Source of the DNA: Streptomyces sp. D2-8
Lineage (GTDB): Bacteria > Actinomycetota > Actinomycetes > Streptomycetales > Streptomycetaceae
Assembly: GCF_023184515.1 (NCBI RefSeq)
Contig: NZ_JAAHBP010000003.1
Span: forward strand, 558,001 to 622,000
Direction: 5' to 3'
Length of the DNA stretch: 64,000 nucleotides
In this document: one piece after another, positions 47,100-54,996 of the stretch
Numbering within the stretch: the stretch's first letter is position 1
How the letters are laid out: every line of letters starts with the position of its first letter
The notes under the pieces: generated by a model
What the model was told of the DNA's origin: nothing
Seen by the model: only the letters and a program-made list of their open reading frames with translations
The model's database searches: none
Program-made: the position numbers and the translations under genes

Positions 47100-47578
47100 G
47101 ACTGCTCCGTCTCGTTCTCGCTGAAGGGATCAAGAGGTGCGTCGAGCAGGGCCGTCAGGTCGCGCTTGAACTCCCGGGTGCGCGCGCTGTCGAGGCCGCC
47201 GAGCGGGTCGAGGAGCTGCTGTAGGAGTCCCTGGACGACCTCGATCGCCCGCCGGGTGACCTCGCGGCCCTGCTCGGTGAGGGCGAGCTGCACCGCGCGC
47301 GGGTCGCGCGGGTCCCTGGTGCGCTCCAGGAGACCGGCGGTCTCCAGGGCGCGGGCCAGCTTCGACACGTAGAGCGGCTCGAGTCCGGTGTGGTCGGCGA
47401 GGCGGCGCTGGCTGGGCCGTTCGCCGGAGCGCTGCATGCCATGGAGCGACGCCACCAGCGAGTACTGCGCATGGGTGAGTCCCAGTGGGGCCACCGCACG
47501 GTCGACCGCGACCCGCCACTTCATCGACAGCCGCCACACCAGGAACCCGGGCGTCGCGCCTTCGGAACCGTTGCTCAT
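47096..47578 (-). CDS. MarR family transcriptional regulator
   Basis: 160 residues. L-T-H-A-Q-Y-S-L-V-A-S-L, P-S-Q-R-R-L-A-D-H-T-G-L-E-P-L-Y-V-S-K-L-A-R-A-L-E (recognition helix) and wing R-T-R-D-P-R-D-P-R-A-V-Q-L-A-L-T-E-Q-G. Effector unknown. A 19-bp near-perfect palindrome sits 11 bp upstream of its start, between it and the divergent pirin gene; both are probably controlled. Confidence 0.9.
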   Translation of the reverse strand: MSNGSEGATPGFLVWRLSMKWRVAVDRAVAPLGLTHAQYSLVASLHGMQRSGERPSQRRLADHTGLEPLYVSKLARALETAGLLERTRDPRDPRAVQLALTEQGREVTRRAIEVVQGLLQQLLDPLGGLDSARTREFKRDLTALLDAPLDPFSENETEQS

Positions 47579-47588
47579 GGCGAATACA

Positions 47589-47607
47589 GTACATAGCTAC
47601 TATGTAC
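47589..47607. promoter_or_regulatory. MarR operator, GTACATAG-CTA-CTATGTAC
   Basis: Perfect 8-bp arms around CTA, in a strikingly AT-rich patch. A related half repeat (CATGGCTACTG) follows at 47607-47617, suggesting overlapping sites. Located 11 bp before the marR start and 85 bp before pirin. Confidence 0.75.
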
Positions 47608-47654
47608 ATGGCTACTGTTTTGTGGAGCGTCCGCGGCGCGGCCCGAACCTGACG

Positions 47655-47684
47655 CTGACGCAAGCCCTTGTGCCGGACTAGGTT
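47655..47684 (+). promoter_or_regulatory. Candidate pirin promoter, CTGACG-N18-TAGGTT
   Basis: -35 CTGACG at 47655-47660, -10 TAGGTT at 47679-47684. Transcription would start at or next to the pirin ATG (47692), predicting a leaderless mRNA, consistent with no Shine-Dalgarno sequence before the ATG. Confidence 0.55.
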
Positions 47685-47691
47685 GTGCGCC

Positions 47692-48657
47692 ATGAGCAAT
47701 CTTGAGCGCGAGGCGGCCCCCTCCCTGTGCGGTGGCCGTGGCTTCGTGGTGGCGGAGCCGGTGCGTGAACTCCTCAGCCCTCGCAAGGTGAAGCTGGGCG
47801 AGTCCAGCGAGGTCCGCCGGCTGCTGCCCAACCTCGGCCGCCGTATGGTCGGGGCCTGGTGCTTCGTCGACCACTACGGTCCCGACGACATCGCCGACGA
47901 GCCCGGAATGCAGGTGCCGCCGCATCCCCACATGGGTCTGCAGACTGTGAGCTGGCTGCACGAGGGGGAGGTGCTGCACCGCGACTCCACCGGCAGCCTC
48001 CAGACGATCCGCCCGCGCGAACTCGGCCTGATGACCTCCGGCCGGGCCATCAGCCATTCGGAGGAGAGTCCGCGCTCGCACGCCCGCTTCCTGCACGGCG
48101 CTCAGCTGTGGGTCGCCCTCCCCGACGGCCACCGCCACACCGACCCGCGCTTCGAGCACCACGCCGATCTGCCGGTCGTCACGGCACCCGGCGTCACGGC
48201 CACGCTGATCCTCGGCGACCTCGACGGCGCTACCTCACCCGCTACGGCGTACACCCCGATCGTCGGCGCCGACCTGGCCCTGACCCGAGGCGCGGACGTG
48301 CGCCTCCCCCTGGAACCGGACTTCGAGTACGCCGTCCTGTCGATGTCCGGAGAGGCCCACGTCGACGGCGTCCCCGTCCTCCCCGGCTCCATGCTCTACC
48401 TCGGCTGCGGACGCGGCGAACTGCCCCTGCGGGCGGAGTCGGACGCGGGCCTGATGCTCCTGGGCGGCGAACCGTTCGAGGAGGAACTGATCATGTTCTG
48501 GAACTGGATCGGGCGGTCCCAGGAGGAGATCGAGCAGGCGCGGCGGGACTGGATGGAAGGCACTCGCTTCGGGGAGGTGAAGGGGTACGACGGGGCCCCG
48601 CTGCCCGCTCCTGAGCTGCCGCCTGTGCCGCTGAAACCGCGCGGAAGAGTGCGCTGA
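47692..48657 (+). CDS. Pirin family protein
   Basis: 321 residues. Bicupin with the metal site H-P-H-M-G-L-Q-T-V (H78, H80 region) and, later, H-S-E in the pirin N-terminal cupin; C-terminal pirin_C domain ends W-I-G-R-S-Q-E-E-I-E-Q-A-R-R-D-W. Some pirins have quercetinase activity; Streptomyces PirA is reported to modulate acyl-CoA oxidation in redox control. Leaderless start predicted. Its last 152 bp recur almost unchanged at 52140-52291. Confidence 0.9.
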   Translation: MSNLEREAAPSLCGGRGFVVAEPVRELLSPRKVKLGESSEVRRLLPNLGRRMVGAWCFVDHYGPDDIADEPGMQVPPHPHMGLQTVSWLHEGEVLHRDSTGSLQTIRPRELGLMTSGRAISHSEESPRSHARFLHGAQLWVALPDGHRHTDPRFEHHADLPVVTAPGVTATLILGDLDGATSPATAYTPIVGADLALTRGADVRLPLEPDFEYAVLSMSGEAHVDGVPVLPGSMLYLGCGRGELPLRAESDAGLMLLGGEPFEEELIMFWNWIGRSQEEIEQARRDWMEGTRFGEVKGYDGAPLPAPELPPVPLKPRGRVR

Positions 48658-49110
48658 CCTGCTGAAATGCTCGCGGGTTGGTGGCTGTTGAGTGGGTGGC
48701 GGCTGGGCATTGGCGGCCGCTTTTCGACCGTTCGCCGGGCGGCGGCCGAGCGGGTCGCTTGCTCGGGTCGGCGGGGCTGGCGATTCCACGGTATGGCTGT
48801 CCGTGGGCAGTTGTGGCAGGACTCTTGCTGACGAGTGCTGTCTCGGAGGCCCGCCAGCAGCTTCTTCGTCTGTTGGTGGTACGCGGGTGCCGCACTTGCA
48901 GACGGAGCACTTGCTCGGTGGAAGACGCCGGGGTCGAGTAGCCCGGTGACGCGGATCAACCTCGAAGGCACCTGAGCGTCGTTGGGCGGCGCAGAGAGCT
49001 CGCCGACGGGGCTGTACGACGCGCGGCGTCCGTGACGGTGACGCACTCGTCGATGTGGACGGCCTGGCGCGGGCGGGCCACGTGCAGCGATCGGGAACTG
49101 ACTACGGAGT
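48658..49110. other. Non-coding or decayed stretch
   Basis: About 450 bp with lower and less consistent third-position GC than neighbouring genes, including stops in all frames. No recognisable motif. It separates the intact pirin gene from a short pirin-like fragment and probably represents decayed sequence. Confidence 0.4.
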
Positions 49111-49163
49111 GTGACTTCATCGGGATCGGACGGTCGCAGGAGGAGATCGTCCGCGGGCTTTGA
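49111..49163 (+). pseudogene. Short pirin 3' fragment
   Basis: From 49123, 28 bp match the pirin gene (48506 onward) with 3 differences, in frame: I-G-R-S-Q-E-E-I-V, ending TGA at 49161-49163. Too short to function; it is the third copy of this segment, just past the end of the PP2C gene. Confidence 0.55.
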
Positions 49164-49164
49164 C

Positions 49165-51624
49165 TCAGTGCCGCTCAGACTGAGGGAGGGGCTGCGTGCA
49201 CCAGATCGTCTTGCCATTGGTGGTGTGCCGGGTGCCCCACCCGTGGGTGAGCTGGGCGACGAGCAACAGGCCCCGGCCGCCCTCGTCGAAGGCGCGGGCC
49301 CGGCGCAGGTGCGGGGTGGTGTTGCTGGCGTCGGAGACCTCGCAGATCAGGGAGGTGTCGCGAATCAGCCGCAGCCTGATGGGCGGCTCGCCGTATCTGA
49401 TGGCGTTGGTCACCAGCTCGCTGACCACCAGCTCGGTGACGAACGCCGCCTCCTCCAGGCCCCAGGCGTCCACCTGGTCGACGGCGAGCTTCCTGGCGCG
49501 TGGCACCTGCGCGGTGTCGGGCTCGACGTCCCAGTCGGCGACGTGGTGGGGATCCAGCGCGAGGGTGCGAACGAGCAGCAGGGCGGCGTCGTCGGTGCGG
49601 CGTGGGGGAAGCATGGCGTCCATCACCGTGTCGCACAGGGTCTCCAGCGAGGCGGTTGAGTGGTTCAAGGCTCGCTGCAGTTCGGCGGTCCGCTGGTCGA
49701 CGTCGCGCTCGCGGCTTTCCACCAGTCCGTCGGTGTAGAGGGCGAGCAGGCTGCCCTCCGGCAGTTCGAGCTCGGTGGCCTCGAAAGGCAGCCCACCGAT
49801 GCCGAGCGGCGGTCCCGGATGGACGGGTACCGGGGTCCGGGTGCCGTCCTGGGAGATGACCAGCGGCAGGGGGTGGCCGGCGCTCGCCAGCGTGAGATGC
49901 CGGGAGACCGGGTCGTAGACGGTGTAAAGGCAGGTGGCCCCGGACTCGCCGGTCGGCTGGAAGTGGCCGGTGGGCTGGAGGTCGCTGGCGAGGTGGAGGA
50001 CCAGGTCGTCCAGGTGGGTCAGCAGTTCGTCCGGTGGCAGATCGACATCGGCGAGGGTGCGTACCGCCGTGCGCAGCCTGCCCATGCTGGCCGAGGCGTG
50101 CAGGCCGTGACCGACGACATCGCCGACGACCAGGGCGACCCGGGCGCCGGATAGCGGAATGACGTCGAACCAGTCACCGCCCACTTCCGTACCGGTCCCG
50201 CCGGGCAGGTAGCGGGAGGCCACCTCGACCGCCTCCTGGTTCGGCAGCCCTTGCGGCAGCAGGGTGCGTTGCAGCGTCAGCGCGGTGGTGCGCTCGCGTG
50301 AGTACCGGCGGGCGTTGTCGATGGCGACGGCTGCCTTGGCGGTCAACTCCTCGGCGAGGATCAAGTCATCGGCGGTGAACGCCTCGGGCCGGTCGACGCG
50401 GGAGAAGGCGACGACGCCGAGCAGCGCGCCGCGCGCCCGGAGCGGCACGGTGATCCGGCCGGTCAGCCCGTCCGCGGCGATGGACTCGTCGATCACCGGG
50501 TTGCCCGGTGGCCAGTGGGCCGGGTCGGCGGCGAGTCCGGGCCCGAAGGCCCACTCGCCGCCCTGGCCGGGCTCGGCGGCGAGCTCGACCGTGGACCTGC
50601 CGGCGGCCATGCAGCGGGCGGCGACGGAACCGGGCGCGTGCGTGACCGGTGTCGTGACCCCTGGAGCCTGGTCGGCGTCCACCTTCGTGCTGTGCTCGGC
50701 GGCACGGCTGAGCCTGATGGTCTCGCCGGGGCCGAACGGGGATCCTGAGGGCGGTTCCTCACCGCGCAGCACCTCGTCGAAGAGGTCCACGCTGACGAGG
50801 TCGACGAATCCCGGCACCGGGGTCATGGCCAGTTCCTGGGCGGTGCCGATCACGTCGAGTGTCCGGCCGATGCCGCCGCTGGCCTTGTTGAGGATGAGCA
50901 GGCGTTGCCGAGCCCAGTACTCGGCGCTCATGTCGAATCCCCAGTTGGCGATCGCGCGGACCCTGCCCTTGGCATCCCGGACGGGCCAGATGCTGGTGGC
51001 CCAGGCGTTGGCGTAGTCGCTGCCGCGCGGGCGGAAGACGGTGATGAGACGCGTGGGCTCGCCCGTCCTCGCCACTTCGGCGAGCGCGTCGGCGTAGGGC
51101 TTGTCGTCCCTTTCGGGAAACAACGTGCGGTCGAATTCGGGAAGCACCTCGCGGTACTTCTTGCCGAGCACCTGCTCCTCGGAGTGCGCGATCACCCGGC
51201 CCGAGGAGGCGTTGATCCACAGGAACCGCAGCTCAGGGTCGTAGGCGCCCAGAGCGAAGGGAGACTGCTCGAATGCCCGGTCGGCGATCACCGGACGGCG
51301 TCCCCAACGCTGGATGGTCACCACGTGACCCAGCGTCCGCTCGTCGGGGCCGAGCAGCGGGTGGGCCGTCACCACGGCGTCCACAGTGGAACCGTCCCGG
51401 TGGCGTAGGAGGATGAACCCCGTCGGGTCGGGACCGGCGCCGTAGCCCTCGGGGAAGCCGGGTGGCGGGGGATCGACCAGCAGGTCGGTCACGGGGCGCC
51501 CGACGGTGTCCTCCGCCGTCCAGCCCAGCAGCAGCCGGCCCCCCTCACTCCAGCCGCTCACCATGCCGTCCGGGCCCACCACGACAGCGGCAGTGGGGGC
51601 ATCCTGCTTGTCGGCCATCTCCAC
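49165..51624 (-). CDS. Cytosolic PAS-PAS-GAF-PP2C-HATPase regulator (SpoIIE-type phosphatase/anti-sigma kinase)
   Basis: 819 residues from GTG 51624 (GGAGGCG upstream); the ATG six bases inside has no room for a ribosome site. PAS 1 about 5-110, PAS 2 about 115-240 (A-F-E-Q-S-P-F-A-L-G-A-Y-D), GAF about 245-435 (D-N-A-R-R-Y-S-R-E-R end), PP2C about 455-680 (V-G-G-D-W-F-D-V; G-D-V-V-G-H-G; R-R-T-D-D-A-A-L-L), HATPase about 690-819 (E-L-V-T-N-A-I-R-Y; D-E-G-G-R-G-L). No membrane helix. Its second half is closely similar to that of the symporter fusion at 26926. It lies between pirin fragments. Confidence 0.9.
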   Translation of the reverse strand: MEMADKQDAPTAAVVVGPDGMVSGWSEGGRLLLGWTAEDTVGRPVTDLLVDPPPPGFPEGYGAGPDPTGFILLRHRDGSTVDAVVTAHPLLGPDERTLGHVVTIQRWGRRPVIADRAFEQSPFALGAYDPELRFLWINASSGRVIAHSEEQVLGKKYREVLPEFDRTLFPERDDKPYADALAEVARTGEPTRLITVFRPRGSDYANAWATSIWPVRDAKGRVRAIANWGFDMSAEYWARQRLLILNKASGGIGRTLDVIGTAQELAMTPVPGFVDLVSVDLFDEVLRGEEPPSGSPFGPGETIRLSRAAEHSTKVDADQAPGVTTPVTHAPGSVAARCMAAGRSTVELAAEPGQGGEWAFGPGLAADPAHWPPGNPVIDESIAADGLTGRITVPLRARGALLGVVAFSRVDRPEAFTADDLILAEELTAKAAVAIDNARRYSRERTTALTLQRTLLPQGLPNQEAVEVASRYLPGGTGTEVGGDWFDVIPLSGARVALVVGDVVGHGLHASASMGRLRTAVRTLADVDLPPDELLTHLDDLVLHLASDLQPTGHFQPTGESGATCLYTVYDPVSRHLTLASAGHPLPLVISQDGTRTPVPVHPGPPLGIGGLPFEATELELPEGSLLALYTDGLVESRERDVDQRTAELQRALNHSTASLETLCDTVMDAMLPPRRTDDAALLLVRTLALDPHHVADWDVEPDTAQVPRARKLAVDQVDAWGLEEAAFVTELVVSELVTNAIRYGEPPIRLRLIRDTSLICEVSDASNTTPHLRRARAFDEGGRGLLLVAQLTHGWGTRHTTNGKTIWCTQPLPQSERH

Positions 51625-51818
51625 GTACCACGCCTCCGTCCGGATTGCCGTGCCCGTCGGGGCTGGTTTCCAGCGGCTGCTTCCAGCCTAGATCGGCCCC
51701 CGCTCCACGGCGCTCCGGCTGGTGCGCTTTCGGGGTGCCAGGTCCCGGAGCGACCGGGGCCAGGGCCTGCGCGTCCCCGTTCGACAGCAGCGGCCGGGCC
51801 GCCGACCGAGACCATGGG

Positions 51819-51953
51819 GTGCAGGTGCAGGACGAACACCTCCGGGTGGCACGGCAGTGCAAGGAGCGCGGATTGCCGCTGTCCGTCATCGTGTGCGACT
51901 GCTTCCACTGGCTGCGGATGGGCGACTGGCGTTTCGAGGAGTGCGACGGGCCT
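51819..51953 (+). pseudogene. GH31 (alpha-xylosidase-like) remnant
   Basis: The frame reads V-Q-V-Q-D-E-H-L-R-V-A, C-K-E-R-G-L-P-L-S-V-I-V-C-D-C-F-H-W and M-G-D-W-R-F-E-E. In YicI-type xylosidases this is the start of the TIM barrel (E-R-x-L-P-L-x-V-I-V-x-D-F-F-H-W ... G-D-x-x-F). Only about 45 residues remain and family similarity stops abruptly on both sides. Confidence 0.65.
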
Positions 51954-52016
51954 CCCCTCTCATGGGGAGGCTGGTCGGGCACGGGGCACGGCAGGCCCTC
52001 TGCGGCTCGGGCTCGC

Positions 52017-52133
52017 CGAGACGTGCACGATCTCGTCGGGTGCCACGCCGAGCTTGTCCAGCGTGTATGCGAAGGCGCGGAGCCGGGGCTTGTAGACGCC
52101 GATCTCCTCGGCGGTGATCACGACCTCGAACGG
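52017..52133 (-). pseudogene. HAD-superfamily hydrolase remnant
   Basis: The - strand frame reads P-F-E-V-V-I-T-A-E-E-I-G-V-Y-K-P-R and A-Y-T-L-D-K-L-G-V-A-P-D-E-I-V-H-V-S, the V-x-x-Y-K-P lysine region and following helix of haloacid-dehalogenase-like hydrolases. Catalytic Asp motif and both ends are absent. Confidence 0.6.
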
Positions 52134-52139
52134 GGCCTG

Positions 52140-52291
52140 GGATCGGGCGGACGCAGGAGGAGATCGTGCGGGCCCGTCGGGACTGGACGGAAGGCACTCG
52201 CTTCGGGGAGGTGAAGGGGTACGACGGGGCCCCGCTGCCCGCTCCTGAGCTGCCGCCGGTGCCGCTGAAACCGCGTGGAAGAGTGCGCTGA
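52140..52291 (+). pseudogene. Duplicated pirin 3' end (152 bp)
   Basis: Aligned without gaps to 48506-48657, the last 152 bp of pirin including its TGA, with 9 differences by eye (about 94% identity). No promoter or 5' part precedes it. The duplication ends within 3 bp of the stop codon. It lies just past the HAD remnant. Confidence 0.85.
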
Positions 52292-52304
52292 CCTGGGAAC
52301 GTGC

Positions 52305-52351
52305 GAACGGGCCTGTGCTCACCAAGGCGCGAGGTGAGCACAGGCCCGTTC
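52305..52351. terminator. Perfect 19-bp hairpin
   Basis: GAACGGGCCTGTGCTCACC (52305-52323) pairs with 52333-52351, 9-nt loop. It lies 25 bp past the end of the symporter gene (52376, - strand) and 14 bp past the pirin fragment. Confidence 0.85.
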
Positions 52352-52375
52352 AGGAGCCGGGCCGCGAGGGGGCGG

Positions 52376-53908
52376 TCAGACGGTGGTCTTCGCCGACTCC
52401 TGGTCGTCGTCCCCGGTGATCTCGCCGGCCTTACGGGCGCGGACGAACTCCAGGAAGGAGTTGAGCTCGCGCTTGACGATGGGGGCGAGGAGGTAGAGGC
52501 CGATGATGTTGAAGACCGACAGCAGGAAGAGCGCGGAGTCGGCGAGGCTGATCAGCGAGTCGAGGGACATCAGGGCGCCCACGATCACGAACAGGCTCCA
52601 GATGACCTTGAAGACGATCTCGCTGACCTTGCTCTTGCCGAACAGGTACGACCAGGCCTTGAGACCGTAGTAGCCCCAGGTCAGGATCGTGGAGAAGGCG
52701 AAGAGCAGCACCGCGATGGTGAGCACGGCCGGGAACCAGGGCAGTACGGTCTCGAAGGCGTCGGAGGTGATGGTGACGCCGCCGATGCTCTCGCCGGCGC
52801 GGGCCTCGCTCCAGCTGGCCGGGTTGGCGATGACGATGGTCAGCGCGGTCATGGTGCAGATGACGACCGTGTCGATGAACGGCTCCAGCAGGGCGACCAG
52901 ACCCTCGCTCGCGGGGTGCTTGGTCTTGACCGCGGAGTGGGCGATCGGGGCGGAGCCGAGACCGGCCTCGTTGGAGAACGCGGCGCGCTGGAAACCGATG
53001 ATCAGGGCGCCGATCACACCGCCGGCGACGCCGTCGGCCTCGAAGGCGCCCTGCAGGATGGTCTGGAAGGCGTCCGGGACGTGGGTGACGTTGCCCAGGA
53101 TGACGACCAGGCAGGCCACGATGTAGATGCCGGCCATCGCGGGCACCAGCCGGCTGGTGACCGAGGCGATGGAGCGGATGCCGCCGAGCAGCACGAGACC
53201 GACCAGCGCGGAGACGACCAGGCCGAAGAGGACGGCACCGGCGGAGGAGGCCAGGAAGCCGTCCTCGCCTCCGAAGGTCGAGGAGATCTGCGCGTAGCTC
53301 TGGTTGGTCTGGAACAGGTTGCCACCGAACAGACCGAAGAAGAGGATCATGATCGAGGCGAGGACGGCGAGCACCTTGCCGAGCTTGGCGCCGCCGCTGC
53401 CGAAGCGCTCCTTGAGGCCCTTGGGCAGGTAGTGCATCGGGCCGCCGGAGACCGTCCCGTCGGCGTGCACCTCGCGGTACTTCACGCCGAGGGTGACCTC
53501 GACGAACTTGGACGCCATGCCGAGCAGACCGCACAGGATCATCCAGAACGTCGCGCCCGGGCCGCCGATGGAGACGGCGACGGCCACACCGGCGATGTTC
53601 CCGAGACCGACCGTGCCGGAGACGGCGGCGGTCAGCGCCTGGAAGTGGTTGACCTCACCGGCCGACCCCTTCTCGTCGTACTTCCCGCGCACCACGTCGA
53701 AGGCGAGCTTGAACTTGCGGACCTGCACGAACCCGAACCAGCCGGTGAAGACCAGGCCGGCGACGACGAGCCAGGCGACGATGAGGGGCAGATCCGTTCC
53801 GCCCACGGGAACGGCGTAGAAAACGACCTCCCCGAGCCACTTGGCTATCGGTTCGAAGAAATCGCTGACGGCTTCGTCGACGTTTTGGGTGACGGAGTCG
53901 AGTGACAC
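52376..53908 (-). CDS. Alanine/glycine:cation symporter (AGCS family)
   Basis: 510 residues from GTG 53908, preceded by GAGGT; the frame runs further upstream but without family sequence. About eleven helices. AGCS signatures: N-H-F-Q-A-L-T-A-A-V-S-G-T-V-G-L-G-N-I-A-G-V-A, G-P-G-A-T-F-W-M, G-G-P-M-H-Y, and N-E-A-G-L-G-S-A-P-I-A-H. Takes up alanine or glycine with sodium or protons. Alone; a 460-bp upstream gap with a Crp-type palindrome separates it from DM13. Confidence 0.92.
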   Translation of the reverse strand: MSLDSVTQNVDEAVSDFFEPIAKWLGEVVFYAVPVGGTDLPLIVAWLVVAGLVFTGWFGFVQVRKFKLAFDVVRGKYDEKGSAGEVNHFQALTAAVSGTVGLGNIAGVAVAVSIGGPGATFWMILCGLLGMASKFVEVTLGVKYREVHADGTVSGGPMHYLPKGLKERFGSGGAKLGKVLAVLASIMILFFGLFGGNLFQTNQSYAQISSTFGGEDGFLASSAGAVLFGLVVSALVGLVLLGGIRSIASVTSRLVPAMAGIYIVACLVVILGNVTHVPDAFQTILQGAFEADGVAGGVIGALIIGFQRAAFSNEAGLGSAPIAHSAVKTKHPASEGLVALLEPFIDTVVICTMTALTIVIANPASWSEARAGESIGGVTITSDAFETVLPWFPAVLTIAVLLFAFSTILTWGYYGLKAWSYLFGKSKVSEIVFKVIWSLFVIVGALMSLDSLISLADSALFLLSVFNIIGLYLLAPIVKRELNSFLEFVRARKAGEITGDDDQESAKTTV

Positions 53909-54367
53909 AGTAGCTACCTCGATGGTGCAAGGCCGGGGCACAGGGGTAGTGCCGCCGGCTGATGTGCGGTCTCTGAACGAACGCCGTTGTTCGATCGGCG
54001 ACGCTGGGTGGGCTGTCCGCGGATGCGGATCGTGATCACCCTGGCCGTGCTGCCGGTGCATGCCGACCGCTCCGGTTGGTGGCGTCGAGCGGTGCCACCT
54101 GCGGAGTTGCGCAGTTCTACCACGGCCCTTACGCATCCTTTAGTGATGTAGATCACATGACCAGCAGTTACCTTCGAAAATGCCAGCGAGCGATATCGGA
54201 CCGTTATGCGGAGGCCGAGATCCGTTCACCGGACAGCTAATGAACGTGCACACAGATTGGCCAGGACACGCGACGTAAGCGTTCCGTCATCTCTCTCGGG
54301 GTTCGTGACGCCTTCCTGACCCGTTGAATGGGGAGCTACGAAAGCTCTCAGGGAAGTGAGGCAGGGC
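53909..54367. other. Divergent intergenic region (about 460 bp)
   Basis: It carries promoters for the symporter and the DM13 gene. Besides the Crp-type palindrome at 54143, an inverted repeat GTTCA (54224-54228)/TGAAC (54241-54245) with 12-nt spacing lies 125 bp before the DM13 start. AT content rises near 54130-54190. Confidence 0.45.
54143..54156. promoter_or_regulatory. Crp/Fnr-like palindrome GTGAT-GTAG-ATCAC
   Basis: Perfect 14-bp palindrome. It departs from the Streptomyces Crp motif GTG-N6-GNCAC at one position but matches the wider Crp/Fnr pattern TGTGA/TCACA loosely. Confidence 0.4.
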
Positions 54368-54940
54368 ATGGCACGCATGCGGACGGCGCTGGGCAGGCCG
54401 CTGGTCATCGGGATACTGGTGGTGGCGGTCGCCGGCATCGGACTCGGGTTGTACTGGTTCCAGCCGTGGAAGCTGTGGCAGAACGAGACCGTGGAGGAGG
54501 CCCTGCCCGGTGCCGTGACCACATCGGCACCCCAGGCGCCGGCGCCCTCCTCGTCCCCCTCGCAGCCGCCCTCCCCGGCGCCCGGGCCGCAGACGCTGGC
54601 GAGCGGCGAGTTGATCAGCCACGAGCACGACACCTCGGGCGTGGTGAAGCTCGTGCGGCTCTCCGACGGCTCTCACGTCGTACGGCTGGAGAACCTGGAC
54701 ACCAGTAACGGCCCGGACCTGCGCGTGTGGCTGACCGACGCGCCGGTGAAGGAGGGAACGGCGGGCTGGCGCGTCTTCGACGACGGCGAGTACGTCAGCC
54801 TCGGCAAGCTCAAGGGCAACAAGGGCAGCCAGAACTACACCGTGCCCGACGACGTCGACCCGGCCCGCTACACCAGCGTCAGCATCTGGTGCGACCGATT
54901 CGACGTGTCCTTCGGAGCCGCCCGGCTCGCTCGCGCGTGA
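54368..54940 (+). CDS. Membrane-anchored DM13-domain protein
   Basis: 190 residues from ATG 54368 (GTGAGG upstream). One N-terminal helix (L-V-I-G-I-L-V-V-A-V-A-G-I-G-L-G-L-Y-W-F) without a cleavage site, a Ser/Pro/Ala linker, then DM13: G-V-V-K-L-V-R-L-S-D-G-S-H-V-V-R-L-E-N-L, P-D-L-R-V-W-L-T-D, Y-T-V-P-D-D-V-D and V-S-I-W-C-D-R-F-D-V-S-F-G-A-A, the last holding the conserved Cys. DM13 domains are proposed to take part in redox reactions at cell surfaces. Function otherwise unknown. Confidence 0.85.
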   Translation: MARMRTALGRPLVIGILVVAVAGIGLGLYWFQPWKLWQNETVEEALPGAVTTSAPQAPAPSSSPSQPPSPAPGPQTLASGELISHEHDTSGVVKLVRLSDGSHVVRLENLDTSNGPDLRVWLTDAPVKEGTAGWRVFDDGEYVSLGKLKGNKGSQNYTVPDDVDPARYTSVSIWCDRFDVSFGAARLARA

Positions 54941-54996
54941 CCGCGGCCCCGGGCCCGGCCCGATGCTTCCGCGCACTGCCGCTCGCCCGCCCGGGC

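Noticed and set aside
48678..48949. Small + strand open frames after pirin
   Set aside because: Inconsistent third-position composition, no ribosome site and no recognisable motif.
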